Assembly (NCBI GenBank): GCA_001599715.1
Contig: BCHU01000003.1
Span: forward strand, 186,001 to 250,000
DNA: 64,000 nt
From: Phaeotremella fagi
Taxonomy: Eukaryota > Basidiomycota > Tremellomycetes > Tremellales > Phaeotremellaceae
Direction: 5' to 3'
The position numbers and the translations under genes were made by a program. Shown here in pieces: positions 10,779 to 21,647 of this stretch (positions within the stretch are counted from its first letter, which is position 1; every line of letters begins with the position of its first letter). Under the pieces are notes generated by a model. That model did no database searches. It saw nothing but the letters and a program-made list of their open reading frames with translations, and was not told the origin of the DNA.

Positions 10779-11336
10779 TGGAGGATAAAAGGTTCGATTT
10801 CAAGAGTAGTCGATTGGATGCGGGATCAAAAGATGGTCGGTCAACCAATCTAGTATGAGGTTACGGCCGACGGATTTAACTCAGCGATCAATACAATGAC
10901 CAATCCATCTCACCTTCTAGAACAACCCCCCGGTAAGTCAAACGCAGGGAGGGGTAAATTCCATTCGGTCTCCATTCGGTCAACACCCGAATCATCTCCA
11001 TTTCCCTAACCACCGAGGTGAACGACCAAATTTAACCTGAATCGCCTCACATCTCACAAGCCGCAATCACATGGCCCCTGTGGGCGGTAGAATCTGAGCT
11101 CGTGGTCTCCAGCTGCCCCTAATTACGAAAACAAGGGGACGTACGTAGGTCGGTCCGACACCGTATTTACCCCCTGAATTTCAACCAACACAGAGAAAAA
11201 ACATTCGAAATATTCAGTATTCATCCTTTCATCCGGTGTATTCGACCGGACTTTGTTATTCATATATAAGTAAGCATGGCGTTTCTTCTTCTTCTTGTCT
11301 TAATTTAACTTATATAGACACTTAGAACAATTCAAA
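10779..11336 (+). promoter_or_regulatory. promoter of the MFS transporter with CGG/CCG inverted repeats
   Basis: 558 bp without a gene. GTCGGTCCGAC (11149-11159) has 5-bp inverted arms around one base. TCCGGT-N7-ACCGGA (11232-11250) forms a CGG-N9-CCG inverted repeat about 90-105 bp before the ATG. A TATA-like CATATATAAG lies at 11261-11270, about 70 bp before the start. The inverted CGG repeats fit Zn(II)2Cys6 activator sites; which factor binds is unknown. Confidence 0.45.
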
Positions 11337-13131
11337 ATGGGTTGGCAAATTAAAGAAGATCGTCCTACTCCACCTGAAGTCGTATGTTTATCTTATCTTA
11401 TCTCGCGATCAAAGCTGACAAATCGTGTTTGTACAGTACAACTGGCGTCTGTATAGCGCTGCATTGCTAATTGCTTGGGGAGCGTTACTGTTTGGTTACG
11501 ATGGGGTACGTTGGAATTCAAGTGTTGCAAAAGTTCGAAGTTGACGCGGGAACAGGCTTTCCTTGGTACCACGATCACCAGATCCTCTTTCAAAACATAT
11601 TTCGGTATCGCCACGCAGAGCGCTAGTGATTTCGCCAACACCTCCAGTAACATCACTTCCTCATTCCAAGCGTGAGTCTATCTCCCACGCAAAGAATCCC
11701 ATGACTTATCCAAAAACCCAGTGCGGCATTCTTCGGCTCCGCATTCTCCTTCTTATCAATGGAAACCCTAGGTCGAAGAATCACCCTTCAAATCTCTTCA
11801 GTGGTTTTCATCGTTGGAGCCGTTCTTCAAACTGCCGCACCAATGGGTAACCTAGGCTACATCTATGCTGGTCGTGTTTTAACCGGATTAGCATGTGGTG
11901 GTATAACAGGTGTTGTCCCTGCTTATATCTCTGAACAATCCATCCCATCTATCAGAGGTAGATTAACTGGATTATTCGAAATCGCCTATCAAATCGGTTC
12001 AGTCATTGGTTTCTGGATCAATTACGGTATCAACCAACATATCCCTCTCACCTCCAACGAATCTTGGCGTATCCCAATGGGATTCCAATTAGCTCCAGCA
12101 GGTGTTCTGTTAATCGCAACCTTCTTCTTGAAGGAATCACCATTGTTCTATCTTAAACACGATAGGGAAGAGGAAGCTTTGAAAGTTTTGACTTATCTAC
12201 GAAAATTACCTGCCGACCATAGTTACATCCTTGAAGAGGTTTCTTTGGCTAAAGAAAGAATTCTACATGAACGCGCTGTTATCAAAGGTAAACCGGGAAT
12301 GCTTGGTTATTTGAAAGGTGCTTTGAAACTATCGATTCTTCCTGGTATTCGAAACAGAGTCGCGTTGGCGTTCATCATGTTTGCTCTACAAAACTTTTCA
12401 GGTGCTAACGCTATCAACTATGTAAGTATCTCTTTAAACTACTCAAAAGGAAGATTCTAACGATTGTATAGTACTCCTCAACCCTCTTCGCATCAATCGG
12501 TATCACCGATACCGCCCTCTACACCGGAGTCTACGGTTTAGTCAAAGCCATAGCCTCAATCATCTTCTACGTCTGGTTCATCGATGCCTGGGGAAGACGT
12601 CAACCTTGGATGGTCTCTTCAGTCTCTTGTGCACTTTGTCTAATCTACGTCGGGGTCTACGTTAAAGTCGGTCATCCAGCAGATCAAACTGTCATCTCAC
12701 ACTCAACAGCTCAAGGAGGAACAGCGGCCACCACTTTTATCATGTTTTACAGTGTGTTCTGGGCCTTCGGTGCTAACGGTTTACCTTGGATTATCACCTC
12801 TGAGATCTATCCATTAGGAATCAGAGGAATCTGTGGAGCCTGGGCAGCTATGTGTCAATGGTTATGGCAATTCGTCATCACCAAAACCACTCCCAACATC
12901 TTCTTAGCGATGGGATGGGGTGTCTGGATCTTCTTCGCCGCTTGTCTCTTGCTTTCGGCAGTCTGGGCGTTCTTCTTCTTACCCGAGACCAAAGGGTTGA
13001 GGTTGGACGAGATGGATGAATTGTTTGGTTTCTCCGGAACTGGGACTGGGGAGGGGGATATTGAATTGGGGAAAGGGGATGGGGGTGGTAGGAAGATCAC
13101 GGCGGGGCATCATGAGGATGTCGCTGCTTAG
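11337..13131 (+). CDS. MFS sugar/quinate transporter
   Basis: Plasma-membrane major facilitator of the sugar-porter family, likely a proton symporter with 12 membrane segments. Exon 1 reads MGWQIKEDRPTPPEV and is spliced to YNWRLYSAALLIAWGALLFGYDGAFLG, a start typical of fungal quinate permeases. Further signatures are ETLGRR, GRVLTGLACGGITGVVPAYISEQ, SIRGRLTG, LQNFSGANAINYYSSTLF, DAWGRR and the C-terminal PETKG. About five exons; one intron starts at 12423 after INY, others lie near 11383, 11506 and 11671. The cytoplasmic tail is Gly/Asp-rich. Substrate is not certain: quinate, galacturonate and other acidic sugars are all carried by close relatives. The aldolase upstream fits uptake of a sugar acid. 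Confidence 0.9.
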
Positions 13132-13466
13132 GCTTGGGTCCTGGATGATGGATGAAAATACAAATATTTAGATATATTAGATTAGATATTAGATTTTTAG
13201 ACTGGTGGGATGTAGTTTTTGTAAGTTGACCCCGCTATTGCGACTTTGTTCTTCGATTCAATACTCGTTGGGAGTTTCAGACGTTGTTTCCGTCAACAGA
13301 TACATATGTCACAGATTATCACGTAAAACTTTCTTCGTTATAGATACAGATACAACCAATGATTAAGAACAAATGTCTGATATACACAGATAATCAATAA
13401 GTTTACAAACCCACACTAGCAGACGTCACTGAAAACCCCTCTATACACGCCTCATTATTTAACTCT
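13132..13466. other. intergenic region between convergent genes
   Basis: 335 bp between the transporter stop and the stop of the minus-strand gene at 13467. AT-rich 3' flank with ATTAGATATTAG-like sequence near 13170-13200. No ORF or repeat that I can support. Confidence 0.5.
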
Positions 13467-14836
13467 TCATCTCCTATCTTCACCGGCTATTGGTTGAATC
13501 CGTCGATGATACAAAGTGGATTGACTATCTTCGATTAAAGTTCGTATCGAATCTTCAGCCTGTTGGGTTTCGAAAAAGATTTAAGCTGGCAGAACAAAAG
13601 TAGGTATCGATTCGCAGTTACTCACTGAGATGGATGAAGCTTTGACGATTGTTGATCCTTCTACAACTTCATCTACGGGAAGGAATGGATTCTATTCTTA
13701 GTCAGCGCTGAAAGGTCCAAAATGAAAGAAGAGCAATAGATAAAATATCAAGACTAGGGATGAATACAACGAACATACCTGTTTTGAAAGTGGTTTGATC
13801 TTTTGATGAGGCGAGTAAGCACCAACACATAACGCTATGTCTTCTGGAGATACATGCAGGAGTACAAGTTCCTCCAACCATTGAGGATAAACAAATTCTT
13901 CGCTCAATATGTCATACGCGAGACTTAACGTTGTAGGAGACAGTGGTGGACCCCAAGGATAACGATGGTTTTGGAGAACTTTGATTTTGAATTCGACAGG
14001 TGGTTCAGCTCGCCATTCACCGGATGGATTTAGATCTCCACTCGCTTCCATGTTGTCAAGATGATGTAAGAAATCCGAGAAGAACACTGAAGAAAGAAAA
14101 AAAAAATGATATTATTTGTTGAGCCATATTCGATGTGTGGATTTTAATATTCGAAAGAGAGAGGGAGGATTTAACTTACACTCTTTCATTGAATTCTAGT
14201 ATAAAGAAAATCAGCCAGTCAAACCTTTTCTTTGGGGGTAGGTAAGATGTTAATCGTTTTTTGTTCACGCACTGAATCAATCTCGTCCTCGAGTAAAGCA
14301 AGTTTATCTTGATTTTTGGCTGAATCACGGATGTCCATATTGGTCTGGATCATCCTGACGAGAGCTATTCGTTTCACTTGAACGAGGTAAGCGTGAATGA
14401 ATTCATGTCTTGTTAACTGAAGCCAAACGAATGAGTTCTCGGCATACTGTTATCCATTTTTTTTAAACCAAGGATCAAACTCAAAAACTGACCTGAAAGA
14501 TTTGATTCACCCCTTCATCTCCAACTTCTCTACTCCAGATGAAAGATAATATGAATATCTTTTCTTCAGAGACAGGAGCTGAAGCGGGATCCCAGAGACG
14601 ACGAAACATTTGTTTCCAATCGTGAGATAGGTATCGACATTGTTTGGTCTCGTTATGAAGTGCAGTTTCAGGTCCGAAGTCTTCGACGGTCTTGTAAACG
14701 AAATCTGGAAAAGGTCTGAGATAATCAGTTAAACCGTTCTTGTCTTTAATCTCCTAGTCCGCCAGGACGAAGACGACCACTCGACCAGCTAGTTCGCTCG
14801 CTCGTTAACTCACTTGGCATTACGTCTCTGGGGCAT
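13467..14836 (-). CDS. conserved hypothetical protein
   Basis: Multi-exon minus-strand gene. A short first exon (MPQRRNAK) from the ATG at 14834-14836 joins at a CAG acceptor to PFPDFVYKTVEDFGPETALH. Later segments include FILSFIWSREVGDEGVNQIFQ, YAENSFVWLQLTRHEFIHAY, LLEDEIDSVREQKTI, FFSDFLHHLDNMEASGD, a Pro-rich loop (YPWGPPLSPTTLSLAYDIL) and EELVLLHVSPEDIALCVGAY. It ends RRIQPIAGEDRR with TGA at 13467-13469. About seven exons and around 275 residues. It looks globular and helical, mostly soluble. I do not recognise the family. The promoter side contains a 7-bp tandem repeat. Confidence 0.65.
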
Positions 14837-15185
14837 TGTTGTGGTGTACTATTGTGCGACTCATACCTTGTTACTGTTGTATCACTGTTGTAAAGTTACG
14901 TAATCATGGGTGTCAACATTGTACGAATACCTTCATTCAGTTCAAGATCACAAGACTAACTATGTCAATGTATAGGTACAGAATCATAAGGATAAGGGTA
15001 AGGACAAGGTGAAAAGTGAAAGGTGCAAGGTGCAAGGTGAAAGGTGAAAGGTGAAAGGTGAAAGGTGAAAGGTGAAAGGTGAGAAATAAACACATAACAA
15101 AATCACACAAAAGCAAACGCCATATACTCGTCTGTTACTTTACTGTAGAAATACTGATCAAGAAATTTCACCAAAGCATAACACA
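14837..15185. other. intergenic region holding a 7-bp tandem repeat
   Basis: 349 bp serving as promoter of the gene at 14836 and 3' flank of the gene at 15186. Its main content is the GTGAAAG tandem array listed separately; otherwise nothing gene-like. Confidence 0.5.
15009..15083. repeat. GTGAAAG 7-bp tandem array
   Basis: About ten consecutive 7-bp units of consensus GTGAAAG from 15009 to 15078, followed by a partial unit. The first four vary (GTGAAAA, GTGAAAG, GTGCAAG, GTGCAAG) and the last six are identical, which suggests recent expansion at one end. It is noncoding and directly seen in the sequence. Confidence 0.95.
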
Positions 15186-16903
15186 TTACAACTCACTCCC
15201 CAAGAGTCTTTCCATGACCACCTTCAAATCCAAATCATCAAAAGAATGTTTCTCATGATCATGATAACTCAATCGATTGATTAAATCAATTAAAACAGGT
15301 TTCAATTGACATAAAGTACAACCTTTTGCTTGAGCGTTGACGTTGACAGTGGATTGGCTGGGAAGGCTTTGTGTCGTGATTTTAACAGGGGAAGAGGAGG
15401 GTGTTGATGGGATTGAATCCGAATTCGAAGATGTCGTAGATGAGGTCGATCTTTCCGACGAACAATCGATTTTTTGATCAACGAATTCCTCTTCTTTTTC
15501 AGATTCCGTTGGTTGATGTTGTGACGAATCATTTGCTTTTGACGGATGAAATTTGATTTGGGAATCTGATATTTCGAGTTTTGTTGAACGACGGTTTGGA
15601 ATTGAGATCTCTGATGTCTTTGCTATGGTTTTGATCTCCTCCTGGTCGTCGTTCATGATTGGACCTGTTGCTGTTGCAACGGGAAAACCCAATTCCTGAC
15701 GATCGATCAGGGTTGGATTATTTCGTGGAACTGAACCTGTTGGTGAAAGATCGAACGGATTATCAGATTTCGACTTTGACTTTGGTCTTGATGGATTGGG
15801 TGACGTACTCGTACTCGTGCTAGGTTGAGACCCTCTTCTGAACGGTAGTAGATCAAACGGCGTATCGGTAACCAAATGTTCAACGAGTGTATAACCAAGA
15901 TCCAAACTCGCAGTTCTAGTTAATTGTTTCATTGGTGAGAATCCATCTAAATATTCGTTCTTGGAAGAATTGGTAGGGGTACGGGGAGGGGTGGGGGTAT
16001 CGGTTCGTGGTGAGATGTATAGCATGGGTGGATGATGAGATATCGGAGTCGTAGGTGGGGGTATATCATCGATATTGATATGGTTGTCATTTGGGTTGAT
16101 CGTTGATTCATGTTGTTGTTCTTCGATCTCCTCTGATTCGAAACGCGGTAAATCGTTCCAAGGTATTTCTGAACTATCACCAAGATATGAGTTTGATTCC
16201 ATCTGTATCCCCATTCCAGAATTCGTTTCATCCTCAAGCACCCCGTCATCCGTTTTCATTGACTTGTTCTCCTCCTCAATTTCTACACCGTCAGAAACTA
16301 ATTCATCAATCTCCATCTCCATGTAATCGTCATCAACTTTATCTTCAAACAAAGATCTCTCGTCATCACCATCTTCATCTTCTTTTTGGAATCCTAGTCC
16401 TTCCGCATCATCTTCTTCATCGTGTATTGTAGGTAAAGGTGTTGGAGATCTTACATTCCATCTTGGAAAGTTGGTGAATCCATTAATACTAGGTTGGACA
16501 AGGGTTGGATCAATGTCTGATTCGTTGGATTGGGTGGGATTTAGAGAATGGTTCTGTTCTGGTTCTGGATCAGGTGATAATTCTGGAATTATAGGTATGA
16601 TATCGTCATCGTCTGATGTATATATGATTACTGGATTGGTTGATGAACCAGTCGTATATCTTCTACGACCTTTGGAATGATTACCATGTTTTCTACTGGA
16701 TATATCGTCAGCAGAACACTTCACTACGATAATTTGAATAACTTCACTCACCGACGTGAGCTACTGGTGGGCGGGAGTGAGACGGATCTATCACGTTTTA
16801 ATGAATCTTTCGTATGTCTTCCTCTCCATCCACCAGGTTGTTGCTTGGTAACTTGGGTAGTAAATCAGGATTGTTTTTCGGATATTCTCACTCACAATGA
16901 CAT
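15186..16903 (-). CDS. acidic, intrinsically disordered hypothetical protein
   Basis: Long open frame (15186 to about 16700) that begins without an ATG. A short first exon MSL/F from the ATG at 16901-16903 with donor GTGAGT, spliced to the CCAG acceptor near 16702, would give an in-frame start running into RKHGNHSKGRRRYTTG; this is the best model I can find. The body is Ser/Asp/Glu/Pro-rich (IYTSDDDDIIPIIPE, EDEDGDDERSLFEDK, DELVSDGVEIEEENK). Near the C-terminus there is an ordered segment, KGCTLCQLKPVLIDLINRLS, with a CxxC, then FDDLDLKVVMERLLGSEL. The basic start followed by acidic stretches suggests a nuclear protein, but function is unknown. Exon 1 is uncertain. Confidence 0.6.
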
Positions 16904-17627
16904 CTCTGTAAATGTCGATCTCTTAGGATTTCTCTATCAAACGTCGCTTGGCAGTTGGGGATGAAGCATGGGTATCGTCTTGATTTTGGTGAAGTGTTAG
17001 GATTAGTTAACATGGGTGTCGAATTCGAAGCAAGATAAAAAAAACGAAACGAAACGATTACATGGTTAGTGAATTGTTACTTGCCCTTGATGGTCGATCT
17101 GTGACCTGTGGGGCTGTATGGTTGTCAAGGAGGATACATCACATTACACCACAGATCGCTGTTTGATTGATGGTCGTCGCTGATGAATTATATTGTGATT
17201 GATTAATTCGCCTCGAAGAGAGATGCCACAACGTGGCACAAGGAGGTGAGGATGGTTGTCAAGGTAGGTTATAACGCCGTAACCCCGATGACGCGTGGGG
17301 CCACAGCCTCCTCCTCTCTGCCTGGCTATTCTTCTTCTCCTCCTCTCCTTCTTCTTCTTCAGTCTCTTCACGATAACATAAAGAGTCCAAAGACAACGCA
17401 ACGACAAACGACAACGATAACCCCAAGTCAAGCTAAAAGAAGAGTCGAGAGGTGAGTTATGCTACACTTACTATAACTAACACTCTACCTAGCTTCCATC
17501 ACATCACTGTAGATAAATCAATTACAGATCAGTCACCAGTCCACACGACCGACCCGATCTCCTTCCCAAACCTTTTTTTTACATTTGATCAGATCAATAA
17601 AAGATAATCATAAAAAATACAGTCATA
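16904..17627. promoter_or_regulatory. divergent promoter of the acidic protein and the RRM gene
   Basis: 724 bp without a supportable gene. A strong C/T-rich tract (TCCTCCTCTC..., CTTCTTCTTC) spans about 17305-17365 and probably lies in the 5' leader or core promoter of the RRM gene. GAGAGGTGAGTT near 17449 followed by later CAG sites would allow a 5' leader intron, which remains unproven. Confidence 0.4.
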
Positions 17628-19177
17628 ATGTCTACTGAAGCTACCACTACCACTGAAATTCCCAAGGAAGAAGAGGGATTCAGAGTATGTCACGTCCCCT
17701 CCTTTAGTCGATCACTAATTATTCGTTTCTTGTTTAGGTCTATGTTGGAAATCTCTCTTTCTCCGTTAGTCCCATCTTGACCTCTGTTACAAGAACAATA
17801 ATAACCTTCTCAACAGAGCACCGAGGATCAAGTTCGAGAATACCTCTCAAAAGCTGGTGGTGAAATGTAAGTCCGAGCTTGATCTCATTTCAACCCTAAT
17901 CTCAACTTTCCTAGTCTCAACATCGTTCTACCAACAAGATTCAAACGTCCAGGTGGATACGCTTTCGTCGGTTACAAAACTGAAGAACAAGCTAAAAAAG
18001 CCGTTGAAACTTTGAACGGATCCGGTGAGTCCAGTCGTTTTTTCTAGATGTACATTGAAATGTTCTAATAATGGAACAGAGTTCGGTGGTCGTAAAATCG
18101 AACTTGAAGTAGCTCGTTCAAAAGAAGAAAGCGCAGCTCGTAAAAAGGTTGCTGACGAAAAGCGTCAAGCTGATCGGGCTGCTAAAGCTGCTGCTGAACC
18201 TGCTGCTGAGGGTGAGGCCAAGGAGGATGGTAAGCCCAAGAAGAAGAAGGCCAGTAAGGTGGGTACGATTTCTTTTGTGATTCGAGAGTATAACGACATA
18301 GAGCGAAATGTGTCTTTCTTTGGTTCCTATCAATTGTCACAGAACACTTTCCATTTAGGAAGTAGTGTCTTTAACGACCTATCCCCTCACTTTCATTTCA
18401 CCTTCCTTCACCTAGGGTCGGAAATGGATCAAGTAACCTTACCTGTTTCGAAGTCCCCCTCCAGTCCGAAACATCTCCTCTTCTACTCTATCTCCCTCTA
18501 TTACCTATATGAAGTCAAATGCTGACCTCTTCTAGCCCCGTCGTCGTCTTCCTGAAGAGGGAGAGGAGGGTGCCGCTGTCGAGGGTGAGGGTGAAGCTTC
18601 CGCTGCACCCAAAGCCAAAAAACAACCCAAGGAACGTAAACCCAAAGAAGCTAGAATTGATGAAGCTGGTGTCGAGGGTGAGAAAGCTGAGAGGAAGCCT
18701 AGAGAACGTAAACCCAAATTGGAATTGACTGGTGAAGTCAGTAAGGTGGGTTAACCGTCTCAAAATCAATCTATGGTACCCAACTGAGATGCCTCGCCAG
18801 ACCACAATTTTCGTCGCCAACCTCCCATTCTCAGTCAACGACGAAGCTCTCGCCGCCGTTTTCACCAACCTCTCTATCAAAGTCAAATCAGCTCACGTCG
18901 TTCGAGGTTTACGTAAAACCAAAAACAACAAAGTTTTCAAAGCTTCAAGAGGTTTCGGTTTCGTTGAAGTCGAAGATCCTGCTCAACAACAAGAAGCTGT
19001 TGATAAAGTCGAAGGAACTTTGATTGGTGATAGAAAACTTACTGCAAAGATCGCTAACGAAGTTAAACCTGCTGAGATCGAGGCTGCCGTTGAAGCTGAG
19101 ACTGCGTGAGTTAAATGAACTGTTCTAACTTTGTGTGAAACTTTTGACTGACGAGTATACTCTTTAGTGCCGCTTGA
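17628..19177 (+). CDS. two-RRM RNA-binding protein
   Basis: Spliced product starts MSTEATTTTEIPKEEEGF. RRM1 (residues ~18-95) has RNP2 VYVGNLSF and RNP1 GYAFVGYK. A lysine/glutamate-rich linker (KPKKKKASKPRRRLPEEGEE, KERKPKEARIDE) follows. RRM2 begins TTIFVANLPF (RNP2) and has RNP1 RGFGFVEV. The tail is Ala/Glu-rich, ending ETAAA. It has about eight exons; one intron, 18259-18535, is 277 nt, far longer than its neighbours, and the next ends at 18800. Layout resembles Sbp1/Rnp24-type fungal proteins that bind mRNA or rRNA precursors. The exact ortholog is not decided. Confidence 0.85.
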
Positions 19178-19654
19178 TGCGGTTATATATACTCCCCTTT
19201 TTGAGTCTTTCATAGAAACATTCAGAAACATAACCCTCATCATGTAGTATTTTTTTATCACTATCGTTACCAATGAATATGCAAAGCATGAATTGGCAGG
19301 GACCTTTACCAGAAGAAGGGTAGGCATCGAGGCAGACTGCAGCAATCATTTCATTGTTTTCATAGCACTATAATGGCATTTTGAACTTGGCAAAGAGACT
19401 ACAGACCTTACTTGACTTGTGATAAGAATCTTGAAGCGGTACTGGGTACAATGAATTATGATCCAGAGAAGTGGTCAAACCAAAGTGAGGAGGTATTTCT
19501 ACTCAGGAACAACACGTTACGTAAATAGACGTCCATCAGTTCCACCTTCACTTTCGTTCTTTCTTTCTTTCCATTTTCCAACCTGAATCCCAATCCCAAT
19601 TCCCAACTCGAACCAATCAAGTGGAGGTGTTGTATACCACCACCCACAGTGGAA
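19178..19654. other. intergenic region between RRM and RAD1 genes
   Basis: 477 bp with no supportable gene. The proximal part (about 19540-19620) is C/T-rich with CTTTCTTTCTTTCC, typical of a promoter/5' leader in these yeasts. Confidence 0.45.
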
Positions 19655-21161
19655 ATGTCTGAATCTAACAATATCAACGACAATCCACTAACCCAATCAT
19701 CTGATCCCCAAGCACCAGTCCTGATAGCCCAAACAAACGATGTCAGAAGGTTCGCCAGATTACTTCGAGGAATAGATATACGTTCGGTAAGGCCAACAAC
19801 GATCCTTCTTGTATGAAAGCGCTAACAGTTCAAACAGAAAGCGATCATGCAAATCTCAGAAGCAGGATTCGAAGTGACAGTCGACGAAATGCGATCCCTC
19901 CTAGCCATCGCCTGGATCCCATCCACTCTATTCCAAGAATTCGAATATACACCGAAAGCAGCACCGGTCTACAACGCCGATAACCAAGAATACGAAGACG
20001 TTGCTGAATGTTTTGAAATCTCTTTACAGGATTTGTTGCAGTGTTTGAATATTTTTGGGAATGCTGGTGGGGGAGGGTCTTTGGATAAAGGGTTTGGCGG
20101 TGGGGAGGAGGAGAATAAGAAGGGAGGTTTAGGGGGGAAAGAGAGGAAGACTGGGATGAGGATGAGTTGGTTAGGTCGTGGATCTAATTTACAGATGATG
20201 TTGTGAGTCTTTTGAACCTCCAACCTTTGATGCTTTATGCCTTTAACAATATTGAACTGATACTTTGGTGTAGACACGACGAAGTTAAAGGTCCTATAAC
20301 GACTTGTGAATTCAAATTAAGTGATCCAGAAGATATAGTCAATCAAGCTTTCGACCAAGATAATTGGTAAGTGTATCCCCCAGCACCATCATGATCATAA
20401 AACTAAATCGCGACTCAGTGCCGTTTATCTAATAATGAAAGTATGTCAATCCAGACGAAAACAAAGGTTTCAGTAACAAACGTTGACACACCCCGGACAG
20501 TCAGATAGATTCCGAGAAGCCCTCCAAGACCTTCCACCGACCTGTGAAAAGATAACTTTAATAGCGAACGGAGCTAACATGACACCGATGGAAGTCGAAA
20601 ACGCTACTATCAGTAGTAACAATCGACGTTTATCGACGGCTAGAACTGGTAGTCTGATTATAAGAGCAGTTGGCGATTTCGGTGAAACCGAGGTGGGTGA
20701 TGTGGTTTCGATCCAATATGAAGATTGGCTTGGGATTTGAACTGATGTTGGCTTTTAGCTGGAATACCCGAATGATAAAGATGTCATGAGTAGATTCGTT
20801 TGTGAAGAGAACGCTATGATTTCAAATAGGTATGTCATGTCACGTCCTATGTCAATCTCAAATATGAAAAGCCAAAGCTGATCAAAAACTTTTGATTAGT
20901 TACCACGCCCATCATTTCACTCATCTAGCTAAAGCTTTACATCAGACTCAACAGGTTTGTGTTCAAATTGAAAACAACGGGTTTTTGAGTGTTCAAATCA
21001 TGATGCCGACACCTGAAGGGAGGGGCGTCGGAGCAGGCGATAACAATGGAGTGTTGGAATTTAAAGTGAGTCGATTGGTGGTTTTCATACTTTGTTTCAT
21101 CTTCTTTTGTTTGAGCTGATGATATCAGATGAACGCTTTGACTGAAGATGATGATTCATAA
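19655..21161 (+). CDS. RAD1: DNA damage checkpoint clamp subunit Rad1
   Basis: PCNA-like subunit of the Rad9-Rad1-Hus1 (9-1-1) sliding clamp that is loaded at damaged DNA and activates the ATR/Rad3 checkpoint kinase. The start is MSESNNINDNPLTQ. Family segments are visible in order: VRRFARLLRGIDIRSKAIMQ, ISEAGFEVTVDEMRSLLAIA, WIPSTLFQEFEY, FEISLQDLLQCLNIFGNA, ITTCEFKL, MKSDRFREALQDLP, NSYHAHHFTHLAKAL and QVCVQIENNGFLSVQ. A Gly/Lys-rich insertion after LNIFGNA is longer than usual. About seven short-intron exons; stop TAA at 21159-21161. The call is well supported. Confidence 0.9.
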
Positions 21162-21647
21162 TCGTCTATCAGGTCATTTAAAGTGATGAGAACATTCTCC
21201 ATTTGTAGTATTTAGTTAGTTACTTTACCTTATATCCAGCATCGTACAGTAGAACCCATAAAGCGATATTACCTGTCAATAGTCATTAAAATTCATTTCT
21301 TAAATTCACTGCCTTGCATGGAAAGTGAAACTTGAGTCAACTGAAAGAAGCCATATCCATCGATCGGTAAGAGTCATTGCGCAATACCAAACGAATACAA
21401 CAATATCTCCTCCCAATATACTGACTGTATCAAACCCCCGCCAACACCATACCACTTTTCACTTTGACCAATCTAATCGTTGAATGCGGGATAAGAGAAG
21501 AGGGGGGGATGTAAGGGGCGCATAGAGTGAATTTGATGGATAAGAATAGAATGTCAAAGATTGAAAAAGAAGTATATAAATTGCTCAGTAACCATGACTA
21601 AATCCAACATCAGTAAACTTCCTTGATAACAAGTACAAAACTCCAAC
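21162..21647. other. intergenic region between convergent RAD1 and eIF1 genes
   Basis: 486 bp of 3' flank for both genes. A G-rich run (GAGAAGAGGGGGGGATG) lies near 21495. Nothing gene-like. Confidence 0.5.

Noticed and set aside
15009..15083. Possible CRISPR-like array
   Set aside because: Units are 7 bp and directly abutting with no spacers; it is a simple tandem repeat in a eukaryote.
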